A program made the position numbers and the translations under genes. Below the pieces are notes generated by a model. It saw nothing but the letters and a program-made list of their open reading frames with translations, did no database searches and had not been told where the DNA came from. 64,000 nt of DNA. It comes from Theobroma cacao. Lineage: Eukaryota > Streptophyta > Magnoliopsida > Malvales > Malvaceae. Position 1 is the stretch's first letter. The number at the start of each line of letters is the position of its first letter. Positions 23,672 to 36,100 of this stretch are shown here, piece by piece. The stretch spans positions 1,148,970 to 1,212,969 of the forward strand of contig NC_030852.1 of assembly GCF_000208745.1 (NCBI RefSeq). The letters are read 5' to 3'.

Positions 23672-24070
23672 TCCCAAGCTACCTAATTTGCACCTAATAT
23701 TAAGAATATATATGTGGAATTCCATATAATGAAGTTGTTAAAATACTCAACTTACAGGGATAAATAAAACGAGTCTTCTTTCTCAGTTCTTCAGTTCTTC
23801 GTCTACTCCCACTCCAGTTTTCAGTTCCCACACTCCATTTAAAGCCACTCAAAAGTTGCACGTATCAAAANTCCCAAGCTACCTAATTTGCACCTAATAT
23901 TAAGAATATATATGTGGAATTCCATATAATGAAGTTGTTAAAATACTCAACTTACAGGGATAAATAAAACGAGTCTTCTTTCTCAGTTCTTCAGTTCTTC
24001 GTCTACTCCCACTCCAGTTTTCAGTTCCCACACTCCATTTAAAGCCACTCAAAAGTTGCACGTATCAAAA
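23672..24070. repeat. Exact 199-bp duplication on both sides of a single N (probable assembly artefact)
   Basis: Bases 23672-23870 and 23872-24070 look identical base for base and are separated only by the N at 23871. This is the signature of a contig join in which overlapping ends were not merged. The true genome probably has one copy, containing the 5'UTR exon donor CCCT|GTAAGT equivalent to 40222 in the intact gene. Confidence 0.9.
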
Positions 24071-24690
24071 CTCGGAGTGCTTGCAGCTATATAAAAAAAT
24101 AAAAAAAATAAAAAAAAGAAGCATAAAAGTAGTAAAAACAATTTCAGAGAAAAGAAAAGAAAGGGAGTGAAGGGGACAATAATAATAGTTTAAAAGTGAA
24201 AGGCAGATGTGTGTGGTGTCAAATTTTTTTACTATCTGCAATTTGCAAATGGTTTTAGTAAACAAATACTAATTGATCTAAAAAAATAAGTGCAGGCCTT
24301 CCACTTTTTCACTAAAATGTGTGATCACGTGGTTAAAGGTGATCAATTTGTCAAAAGAATCTTGAGTGGGGCAGCAGTATTGATTATGAGTTTATGAATT
24401 AATTAAGGCATCAACATTGACTACGAGTTGATGACTAAAGTGGGATATCTAATTTCAATATCGTTACTCGTTTCGTTTTTATATGTTTCAATTCAAAATT
24501 AATGCAGACATCTCATTTTATTTTAGTGTCTTGTCAATTGTTGAAAAACTAAGATATATGAAAATACAAAAAATACAAAAATAAAAAACAAAAAATTCCA
24601 ACTATTACCAAATTTATAATTTTTAAATTTTATTATAAATCATAAAAGAAAAACATTTATTTTTTAAAAAATTTTGTTCCTGTTATGAAA
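24071..24690 (-). promoter_or_regulatory. Upstream (promoter-proximal) block, copy A
   Basis: This stretch is shared with copies B (about 26760-27510) and C (about 41100-41560). Landmarks are GGCCTTCCACTTTTTC, TGTGATCAC, ATCTAATTTCAATAT and CTCGTTTCGTTTTTATATG. In copies A and C it lies upstream of the ankyrin gene's 5' leader on the minus strand, so it is the conserved 5' flank of the gene family. Direct regulatory sites cannot be assigned. Confidence 0.55.
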
Positions 24691-24699
24691 TATAGCTTG

Positions 24700-26640
24700 A
24701 AAGAACAATAATGAAAAAAAAATTCAGAAAGTAAAAAGATCTTATCTTGAATGTGTCTTTACAAATGAGGAAAAAAGTCTAGTTATAGGCTAACAACCTC
24801 TTATTTAGAAAGAATTTACAAGACAAAGAAAATGTTAAATGATTTAATTTGAATGAATAATAATTAAATTAAATGCTAATCTAACTTACATTCAAATTTA
24901 GATATAAATAATTAAATTTGAGAGTTCGAATCAAATTACACTCCTATGTCTAGTATGTTGGGCTGTTTGACCTTATTGAGCTAATGTCAACTAGACTGCT
25001 TGACCTAGTTTGAATTCTTGGGTCGTGATATAATGAACATTCACATATATATTAACATTTCCCATTGAATGTTCATTGTATTAAAAATATGCTTTATTAA
25101 AACTTTAATAGGAAAAAAAACCTTATAAAAAAAAAAGTGCAACTGAAGGAAAAAGAGTACATAATTTTTAAGAATATGCTTTGAAATATTGCCTCATTAA
25201 ATACCTAAAAAAGAAAACTCAATGGAAAAAAATCTTGATGAATGAAAAGAGTACAACACGTATTTTGTTCCCCTTGATGATGACATTATTTAAGATCTTT
25301 AAAATGATGCATTCCACTCTTTTGTACCAACTTTTCAAATATGCAGTATAAAGGACTTTAGTGAGTAAATCTGCTAGATTGTCACTTGAACGAATTTGTT
25401 GAACACTAATATCACCTTTTGCTTAGGAATCATGAGTGAAGAAGAATTTTGGTAAAATATGTTTTGTACTTTCCTCTTTAATGTATCCTTCTTTAATTGG
25501 GCTATACAAGGGGTATTATTCTCATATAGTATTGTTGGAATTTCCTTCTTGATTGACAAGCCACATGTCCCTCAAATAAGTTGAGTTATAAATATTAACT
25601 AAACACATTTACCACTTGCCAAAATTTCTATGTGGTTAGAAGAGGTAGCAACTATAAATTGTTTTACAAAATACTATGAAATAGACATACCTCCACATGT
25701 GAATAAGCAATCTATATGGGATCGAGTTTTGTGTGAATCATATATATATCCTACATCTACATAATCAATAAAATTTGATTTAAATACATTTAAGTAATAT
25801 CTGCCCATGTTTATTATTCCTCGAAGATGTCAAGTATATGTTTAATTTCATTTTAATGCATTTGAGTTGGAGAATAACTATATCTTACTAATAAATTTAC
25901 AACGAATGATATATCAAATCATGGATTGCTAATAAGAGACATTAGTGCTCGAATTGCACTAAGATATGGTACTTTAGGATCAAGAAATTCTTCATCATCT
26001 TCATGTGGTCGAAAAGGGTCTTTTTTCACATTTAGTAACCTTACAACTACTGGTGGACTCAATAGATATGTTTTGTCGATATAAAATTGTTTTAGCACTT
26101 TTGTTTTATCATTTGATTTATGGATAAAAATTTCATTTGTCAGGTACACAATTTGAAGACCAAAACAAAACTTTGTTTTTCCAAAGTATTTTATCTTAAA
26201 TTCCTTCTTTAAATAACCCACAGCTTTTAATAACTCTCCAAAAGTTTCAATAATGTTCAGATTATTAACATGAACAATAATTATGACAAATTCATATCTA
26301 AATTATTTTATAAAAACACATGGACATATATAAGATCATTTTTATAGCAATCTTTTAACAAATATTCACTAAAACAATTCTATTACATGCATTCGGATTG
26401 TTTTAATCTATATAAATATTTATTTAATTTGATTGAATAACTTTTCCAAGAATTGTGTGTTTCAAACAACTAAATCCTTCAAAAAATTTTATATAGATAT
26501 TAATATTAAGTGAGTCATATAAATAGTTTGTAACTACATTTATTATATGTAGTTTAATCTTTTCATGTATTACTAAACTAATTAAATATAAAAAGATTAT
26601 TACATCTACTACAAAATAACATCTCTTCATAATTAATAGC
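24700..26640 (-). mobile_element. 5'-truncated Ty1/copia relic (RT, RNase H, 3' LTR remnant)
   Basis: Minus-strand translation gives copia RT and RNase H in order. An RT segment lies at 26640-26424, then the GYLKKEFKIKYFGKTKFCFG block, VPYLSAIRALMSL (to 25919), then IPTILYENNTPCIAQLK and SSDNLADLLTK at 25560-25350. The RT catalytic box that should be YVDD reads HVNN here (around 26275), so catalysis is lost. After the RNase H, a polypurine-like AAGGGGAAC at about 25276 and copia-type LTR text (GTTGTACTC, then GTACTCTTTTTCCTTC) run leftwards to about 24700. It replaces the place where exon 1 of another ankyrin copy would lie. Confidence 0.82.
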
Positions 26641-26759
26641 AGATCTTTTAGTAAAATTTTGTGCGCCTAACTGTCCTTTACATCACACAATCTTATTCTT
26701 AGTTGATTACGCATTTCTTTTGACCATTTAATTTTTTAATTGCACACACCCCAATCGTA

Positions 26760-28440
26760 CGTTTAAGTCTACTGGTCAATTCCGCTAAACTCACTACAAT
26801 TTTCACTTCCCACACTCCACTTAAAGCCACTCATAAGTTGCAGGTATCAAGATTTTGAGTGCAGCTATAAAATAAAAAACAAAAACCGTAGAAGTTATAA
26901 AAACAATTTCAGAGAAAAGAAAACAAAGGGAGTGAAGGGGGCAATAATAATAGTTTAAAAGTGGAAGGTAGATGTCTGTAGTGTCAAATGTTTATTGGAG
27001 GGTCATTTTTTTTATTATTTGCAATTTGCAAATGATTTTAGTGAACAAATACGAATTGATCTCAAAAATAAGTAGAGGCCTTTCACTTTTTCACTAAAAT
27101 GTGTGATCACTTGGCCAAAGGATCAATGTGTGAAAAAATCTTAAGTGGGCCATCAATATTGATTATAAGTTTATGACCTAATTAAGTGGGACATCTAATT
27201 TCAATATTTACTCGTTTCGTTTTTATATGTAAAGAATCTTAAGTGGGCCATCAATGCTGACTATGGGTTTATGACTTAATTAAGTGGGACATCAAATTTC
27301 AATATTTACTCATTTCGTTTTTTATATTTTTCACTCCAAAATTAATATAGATATCTCATTTTATTCGAGTGTAAATATATATATATATATATATATATTA
27401 CAAAAAATATAAAAAAAACAATTTCCAACTATTACAAAATTTATAATTTTTAAAATTTATTAAAAATCATAAAAGAAAAACATTTATTTTTTAAAATTTT
27501 CAGTCAAATAAAATAAAATTTTTAATTATTAGTGATGAGGCTGATTTCAAAGCTTGGAGAGAAGGACGAATCTGACTGCTTTGCATGCTATTCAAATTTC
27601 ATTTGATCCGCGCATGCTTTCTTTCAAATTTCAATTAGTGTTTCTTATATTTAAATTTCAAGTCTCTCTCTCTCTCTCTCTCTCTTATTCTCTATCTTAC
27701 TTAGAGGTGAGCAAAAAATGATCCACACCGAATGATTTGACCGATCCAAATGAAATTTGGGTAAAATTGTTCAGTTTGATTGATCTATTCAGTTCTTTGG
27801 TCTAAATGTTTCAATTCTATCGGTTTATTCTCTTGGTTCTCAATAAAAGAAATTTCAAATCGAACTAATCAAAAAATCAAACTTAATATCATATATATGT
27901 TATATTTATATAAAATTTTATATTTTTTATATATATGTATGTTTAATAAGTTTTTTTTGTTTATGTTGGTTTTTATTAATTTATTTATGTTTAGATTAAT
28001 TGTATACTTTAAAATTATGAATGAAATTTATATATTTCAATGTAGTAATTTACAAAAGATAAAAATGATAAAATTTTGATTCTTTTGGTCCCTAATTGAA
28101 CTGATCGAATAAGTTTGATCTTCAATTGATTCAATCAGTTTTTTAAAAAATTTCAATCCATTCAGTTCTCGGCTATGGTACACTGAACTGATAGAACCGA
28201 CCATTATAATCACAAAATCTCGTGCTAACATGCATCGATTTCTCCCTCCTTGTCTTTCTTTTCACAATATAGTTCAACTTAATTTTTCTTTTATCTTTCC
28301 CTTTGTGTTTTTACTTTTCACTCTCTTTACCCTAGATTTTCATTATTTTTAAACCTTGTTTACTTTGTAAATAAAATTTAATTTTATCGTTTACTTTGTA
28401 AAGTAAAAAAACATATCAGAATAAAAAGCATCAAGTGACA
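26760..28440. repeat. Upstream block of the ankyrin family, copy B (gene body absent)
   Basis: 26760-27510 repeats copy A. The part beyond, up to 28440, repeats copy C (CTCTCTCTC tract, the GGTGAGCAAAAAATG/GGTGAGTATAAAATG stretch, then TCTCTTTACCCT...TTTGTAAATAAAATTTAATTTTAT). It therefore represents the 5' flank of a third family member whose gene body has been replaced by the copia relic. It contains an internal near-repeat (about 27125-27200 and 27235-27310) and (TA)n and (TC)n tracts. Confidence 0.65.
27535..27640 (+). pseudogene. Plus-strand fragment of the gag-like exon
   Basis: Read on the plus strand, this gives ADFKAW followed, after small shifts, by ALHAIQIS-like and DPRMLS-like residues, matching the middle of the family's exon 1. 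The same fragment in the same orientation is at 41592-41690. It therefore pre-dates the duplication of blocks B and C and points to an ancient divergent copy. Confidence 0.55.
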
Positions 28441-30163
28441 TGTGCCAAGCATGGTTTGATGAAAAGCTAACTAAAGGAGTACCCGCACAATGCAACGGGT
28501 TTGTAAAATTTTATAAATGATTGATTTTAAAAGTTTTGTATATAAGTTTTAAAATTACGAAGTACAAAATTAATCAAAAATTAAACTTAAGTTATTTTCA
28601 TTACTTGAAACAATCTCAGTATTCGTATCACAATAAATATTTGTTTGAATTCAATAGGATCAAACACTAAAAGAAATTCTCACTTAATGTACAAAAAATA
28701 TTGTTCATTGATTGTAATATTGTCCATGAAACATAGTTTGGTAATTTTTTGGGCTAATATCAACCACGAGCCCAATTGTAATTGCCTATAAGTGTTTTAT
28801 CTATACACAGTCAGCATTTATACAACACAAAAATGTTTCTTCTATGTGTGAGATGTGTACAAGACAGACTCAAAAAAGATGGTGATCATATTGTAGGCCA
28901 TATCAGAAACATAATATGCTACACAATATATAACAAAAAATAAAAAAAGAAATGGTAGCATATTTTTTTCACCTTATGAAGATAGATTGTATTATATGCA
29001 ACCAACACTACGATAAAAGGAAGATTATATTTTAAGAAGTCTCATGAATTTTGAAACTTAATTTGTATATAAATGTAAATGTTGTGAGTGTGATTACTGT
29101 TACAAAAATTGAGTTGGTACTGCTGAGATAAGATTGTTAAAGTAACTTGGCTTTTCCATGTCCCATGCTGAAACATTAAGAAAGCAATATTTGAGATCAC
29201 TCCATAAACATTTCTTCTTCAGTCTATCAAACTGTGTATTGTACAATTTATCAAATTTATTGCAACATTGAGATTATGCAAGAGATCTTTGTCTCGTCTA
29301 TTTTAAATGACACAACGACTAAGAACCATGTAAAACAAATTCATGGAAACCAAGAATAGGCCAAGTACGAACAACAGGAAAACCAAAGTGAGAGAATGAA
29401 ATACAAATATTCGATAAACCAATATATATCAATAGATGGAAGAAAAATAATTTTTTAATAAATGAAAAACTCAATTTTAGTAAACAAAATTATAAATTTT
29501 AGAATGCAAGAAATAAATAAAGAAAATTTTTTAATAATTAAATATAATAAATTAAATTAAGAAAAACATAGAACCAAATAAAAAAGATGAATATATATAT
29601 GAAAAAACTCAAATCCTATAAAAAAAATTACACGTGTCCTTCCTCCTTGACTCAATCAATGAATAAGCCTTCTGGTTCTTTGTTCTTTAATTGCAGTCAC
29701 GAGCTCAATCTTCTTCTGTCCGTCAATCGTTTCTTTAAATAACATCTTCAGTTCAGCTTTCAATAATTGGGAACAAAAAAAGGCTATCTAGGGAGGCAAC
29801 TGCAACTGCTAATCAAAGTGGCTGGTGGAAGAATCAGATGTGAAGAATCGAGTTGTTGCCCTGAGTTTTGCGCTTTGGAAATTACTTATCTCTGAAAAAC
29901 TTGTTGAAGTTGTTTACATATATTGAAACACCATTGGTAAACTCTCTTATGCTTTTTTCAATCTAAGAGGGAGATATATTAAAATCCAGGCTTGTCAAAG
30001 TTTGGGTAATAGGAAACTGAAACAGAAAATAGAGGGGGGGGGGTTGAGGAGTTTAATCCTCCCCATCCATGTCTTTGAAAATTGACACCAAACATAAAAT
30101 TAGTATAATTGACAATCACAATTCCACACATCCTTCAAAAAACATAAACATACCTCTAATTAA
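28441..30163. other. Gene-free stretch downstream of the ankyrin-PGG gene
   Basis: AT-rich sequence without recognisable coding content. The part nearest 30163 should hold the 3'UTR of the minus-strand gene. A copy-like block at about 29440-29600 (AAAACTCAATTTTAGTAAAC, GAACCAAATAAAAAAGATGA) recurs in intron 4 at about 33415-33560. A G10-type tract is at about 30034. Confidence 0.5.
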
Positions 30164-33100
30164 CTAGAGCCATTTCATTTTCCTATCAAAGATCCCTGGT
30201 CCATAAGTTGAGATAAAAATCTTAACAAGAAGTGGAAACTGCAACCACACAAAGAGACCGATTGGTATGCCAGCCAGCAAAACGATCGGAATAACAATCT
30301 CTAATTGGCCCTTTACCATGATAATGACAGTTGAGGAGAAAGCTACCATCATTGCTGCAATAGAAATGAAGAGAGAGGAAAGTCCGATGATCAATTTGTT
30401 GGGCAAGGATTTTAGGAAATCATCTGCTGTATAACGTGATGTGAGGATGCCAACGAACATCAACACCGAAGTGGTCGAAGCAAAGAGAGAAATAGAATCC
30501 GATATTATGAATATCTTAAAAAGTTTTTTTCTTAAGAGTAAGGGAACACCAGTGTCCTGATCAGGACCTCCGGGAACAGTAAAGAGAGCAGCAAACATAA
30601 TGGTGATGATAAGAGTGCCAACAACCGTAGAGGTTTGCGCAATATCCTTCATCCATTTCTCCCCTTCTTTCACCAAATTCGCATGGCTTCGATCAAATGT
30701 TTCATAAGGAGTTTCCTCTTTTCCATTTGTATGTAGTTTAAGCATAGGTGGTATAATGCCTTCCACCTCCTGTGTTCATAATTCATACAACCATTAAAAC
30801 TTAGATGGCAAATTTTGTCCCATTTGGATTGAGAAAGGCTATAGCATAATTCGACTTCAATGAAAAGAAAATAGTTATACATTAAAGCCAAAAGATAACT
30901 CAGGGTTTTTTCCTTTTTCATATATACTTGTTCATTAAACATGACATGCTTGAGTAAATTCTAAGGTTCATTCGTCCATGAGTTTTTCACGATATTTCAT
31001 TTCTTTATTAATCTAAAAAACTTAGTTTTTCATTCCTAGTCTTTTGAATTTGTTTCAAATATATCTATTTATCAACTTGCTGAGAGAAGTATATTGAGGA
31101 CAGAATTTATCACATGTATGTTCATCTAAGTGGCACATGTTAAATTTTGTCCATATGTTTCTTATGTTAATGGCATATTAACACAGTTTGAAACAAATTC
31201 AAGAGATCGTGAATGAAAAAACTGAATTTTTAGATCATAAATTAAATTAAACATTATGAAAACATTAGGCAATTTACCTTGTAACACCTTAAATTTAATC
31301 ATTTAATTTTAAAAATTTTCAATAAACTTTAATTTTTATGACTCCATTGCATCATGAACTTTTATGCACGTACTGCAGCTAAAACATGCAACTGATTATA
31401 TAGACATATAGTTAGATAATTGTGTGCACTACGTTGAAGGAGATATGAAAATTGAGAGAAAGAGAAAAAAAATGTAATAATCTTTATTATTAGTTCTATT
31501 TTTAATATTTCATTTTTCATTCTTTTATTTTTATTTCTAAAAATAAAAATAGATAGATAAGGTCATATTAAATCTTTCTAATTTTTTTTCTTATTTGTGT
31601 GTGTGTGTGCGTGAATAATTTAAAAAATATATAATTTGAGACATTTTCATATTATATGTTTATTAAAAATATCGCTTGTAATATATGATTGAATTATTAT
31701 TTTTTAAATAACATTATGTGATTTAACTTTTAAAAGTTAAATATCTTATAAAAGCTAATTGTTGAATCTTTTTGCATTATTTGTTTTGTCAAATTATTTC
31801 TTTCCTTTTTCATAAAGATAAAAAAAGGTAAATAAAATTTTTCTTCTTTCCCCTAGATGAAGGATTTAAAAAGTAGTTATAATTTTTAAAAGCACATTTT
31901 AAAAAATCATTGAAGTATTATTCTTAATAATTTATTTAACATTTTTAGTAATTATTTATCATTTTACCCCAACAAGTGTCCGTTAAGTTTTGTTGCATGC
32001 ATATTAAATAGCATTAAAACTTACAAATGGAATATAAGTATTTCATTCAATCAGGCTACTGATAGTAGATTTTAAAACATGTATAAATTTTTATTTTAAT
32101 TTATATTTTCAAATATTATTCTATTAAGATGTTGCTTTCTTCTTTTAAGCCAAAGAAAAGCAAAGAGAAACTCTAAGTACGTGTAGACAAAGCAGCCAAC
32201 AAGTTGAAGTAATCAATCGGACAAGTTAAAGAAAGAAATGAAAGCGAGAAGATGCAAATTTGTAGCAATTTTTTGCATTTGCATTTGCAGATGAGGAATT
32301 ATAAAAGAGAGAGAGAGAGAGATGATGACCTTGAACCATTGTAGTTCTCTTTGCATTTGCAGAGCTGCTCCTGAGATTTGTTGAAGTTTAACCTGAGATT
32401 CGGGTGATAGTTCCCCTGCCAAATGTAACATATTACTGTCGTTCTTATCACAGAAAGGAATAAAATTATACTTGGCAGTATCAAGCCCATATATGAGGCC
32501 AAAAACATTTTCTTGTCGGTGTGCAATTGCAATATGGAATATGCTTCTTAGGTCCGAGTCAAGAGTCATCAATAAATCTATATTAGATTTAACGATTTCA
32601 ACTATGAACTCCGTTATCCCCCACCGAGCAGCGTTCAAGATTGCTTCACGCACTACTGAAAGTTGACTGGTTTCTGTAGTTATCGTCTTAGACATCAAAA
32701 GCAGAATCTCATGGGCATATACGTGGGCCTGCTTTAAATCATATATTTGCTTGATTCCTACATAAATAGATATAGGTTTTAACTAATTACTATAATTGAA
32801 GAAATGGTTGTTATGGCAAGAGTTGAAATATATATATATATATAGAAACAAACAAAAAACGCCCTTAAGTGCTCAAGGAACTTACCAAAGAATTTTAAGA
32901 GATTTGACCACAATCCAAGTAGCTGCCCTGCAACTGCACAATTTAACCCATTTTCTGATTTAGACACACCAATGTAAAGAAGATAAAGTTTGAGAAACTT
33001 GAGGCTATAATTTATTCGTTGAAGATTTGAGTGAGGATAAAATGGAAAAATTTAAATTTGAGATTCCAATTTCTTCATCATTGTTTTCTTTAATTGTCTA

Positions 33101-36100
33101 AAAAATTTAAAGATTTTTTTTTATATACATAGGATCTCTTCTACCCTTACAAAATCTTCTCATCTTACAAATATTTGAATATGAGATCTTCAAGTTGAAA
33201 TCTTAAATTTTAATTTTAAGATGTCTCAATGAGAAAAGAAACTCAAACAAAAAGTTAGAGCCGACCGAACTAGAGCTTCGGTAAGAAGTGTTGTTCAAGT
33301 AGAACTGTTTCTAAATGTATTGTAAAGAGAAACTGAAACAGCGTTTGGGAAACTTAACGCATAAGTGCTATAAAATGTACAAAACTATTTGATCATATTT
33401 TAATTTTTTTTATAAATGAAAAGCTCAATTTTATTAAACAAAATTATAAATTTTAGAGTGCAAGAAATAAATAAAGAAAATTTTGTATTACTTAAAAATA
33501 ATAAATCAAATTAAATTAAGAAAAACATAGAACCAAATAAAAAAGATGACTATATATATGAAAAAAAATATAATTCTCTCTATAATTTTATAAATTATTG
33601 AAGAATAAAGTAAGAATATAGTGAAGTCTCATTAAATATTTGTTATTGCTCATTAGCACTTTTTTTTAGAAAAAAATTGATCTATAACTTTGTCAGAAAA
33701 CTCAAGCAGACTTCTCACATAAGCTAAAATTTTTATAAATTTTGAGAGTTTAACGCTTGTACTTTTGCAGTAGAAAAACTCTTCCATAAACTGAGTCGAA
33801 TACCCACTCATATATTTTTATTATGTGATTTCCTTTTTATGTGAAACTTCATTTCTTTTCCACCAATCAAATGCATAATCCTTTTTTTGTAAAATGAAAC
33901 TTGATTTTTTTTTTTATGGTTAAAGATCTTATATTCGAATCTTGGAAAGGGGAAAGTAAGGTTCATAAGATAGGAAAGATGTAAATATCTCTCTTTGTGT
34001 GAATGTGTGTGTATATAAAAATATCATGCACCAATCAATGAACTAAATATTCAAGTACATATATATATATATATATATATATATTACAGAAGAAACCTTC
34101 TAAAATAAAAAGAAATTTTTTATTATCAACAAACCAAATATTGTTAAGGAATGAAGTGTTCTGTAATTCAAATCATAAAGTGGAAAATACCTTGCATCCC
34201 AAAGTTTTTAGTTTCTTTTCGATCTTGTAGTTCGTAAGTATTTATACGAAAATCGTCTCCACTAGACGGTTGTTTCACCTTTAAACCTGCAACAACAATG
34301 AACTATTTTAATATTGTTGTTAGATTATATTGTGATGTATTATACATACACCATTTTTTTTTTTTTATGCTTAGGTGCAAACTCATTTATTCTTTAAATG
34401 TCTTCTGCACTTTCTTGTCTACATTAAACTACATGAATAATAACTTTACTTGTTTATAAAATTAAAATTGTCAAATGGGAAAAGATAAAGAACAAATAAT
34501 AACTTTTGACTTATTTATCAATTTTTGGTGAAATATAATTTGTAAAAAGGATTATCTTAATCATTAGAGAAATTAGATTGAAAACTAATGTAATAGAAGA
34601 AGAGAGAAGTGATACTGACAAGAATAGATCCAGCGTTGCCAAAATGAGAGCCGATTGCCACTAGGGAATGCAGAAGGTTGAGAGGATAATATTGAAACAG
34701 CATTCAATCCATTTTTGGTTTCAGCAAATGCTAAGTTTGGATGATCACGGAGCAGATGCCAGACAACATCTGGTGAAATAATATTGAAAAAAATTATATA
34801 CGCCGTGGCAAGATACATTAAATAAAGAACTGTACAACCATGTCACTCTTACCAAACCATTTGTAACGAATACATTCAACGACCAGCCCCGCTGAATAAC
34901 ATTCATTTCCTTGTGAGAGTAGAAATTCTCGAGGAGTCATGTTGTATAGATAGTGAGTCATATCTTTATGGCCTATCCAACAAGCATAATTAAGTGGAAT
35001 TTCTCCACCGTTATCCGGAGTAGTGAGTAATTGCTTCTCCTTTCTGATCAAGCTTTGGGCAACCTTGGCGTTTTCAGATGACATGGCAACATAGTGAAGA
35101 GCTGTGCGACCATAGAAATCTCGCTTTTTCAGGTATTGATTTGACATTGTGTTTAGCAATCCGTTAATCATTTCCAATTGACCTTCGAAGATTGCGAAGT
35201 GAAGGGTGGTCTGACCGGAGCCTGGAATTTCAGTATTGGCAAAATGCGGGTGGGCATTCAATAGATTCTTTGTGGCTTCCAAATCACATCTCTTAACAGC
35301 CTCGAGGAAGGCCAAAATACGAGTGCGTTCAACATCTCCAACTGCTGCCACAACACAAAATTGTTTTTTTTTTTTTTATATTGCGACCTATCGCACCGCA
35401 CAACATTGTCATTCGAGTACTATGCTAAAGACTGGTAATCTTTTTAATGTGATAGTTTTTTGGAAAGCTGCATTTTCATTTCGTAAACAGACATATGCAT
35501 AACACTTAGGTTGAACAACTTTAGATTTTGTATAATGACGCTAACATCACTATAATATGAAAATTTTCATGAAAAAGTTATAACTACTGAACCTATATTT
35601 TTTTATTACTTATTTACTCTTATTTTTTTCTTTAACGTATAACGTACGAAAAGATCCTTTAACAAAAAATTCAAATAATTTTTTATACTTTTATTACATT
35701 TAATCAATTTTTTATATTTTTATTTAAAATCAGATAAGCCTTTATATTAATAGTTGATTAATTATCATTATTCAAAATGTCACTTGTCATTCACGAAATA
35801 TAAAATGACAAGTGATATTTTCACTAATTCAACAATTAATTATAAAAACTTATTTCACTCTAAATAAAAGTATATGACCTTAGATTGAACAAAATAAAAG
35901 AATAAGGATTTAAATTGATAATCCTTCTCAACTTTTTCTCTATCCAATCAATTTCAAGGTTTGCTCCTTCCGTCAAAAAAATCTTAAAAAAGATGGGAGA
36001 ACATAGGGGGATGACCGACCAAAGGCCGCTGGAGATACTTCACTCTATTTACGTTGATAACTTGAGCAAAAGGTTTTACGGACTGCACTCAAAGGAGTTG

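Noticed and set aside
28480..28505. GTACCCGCACAATGCAACGGGT palindrome-like motif as a transposon end
   Set aside because: No second terminus or TSD was found; too short to support a call.
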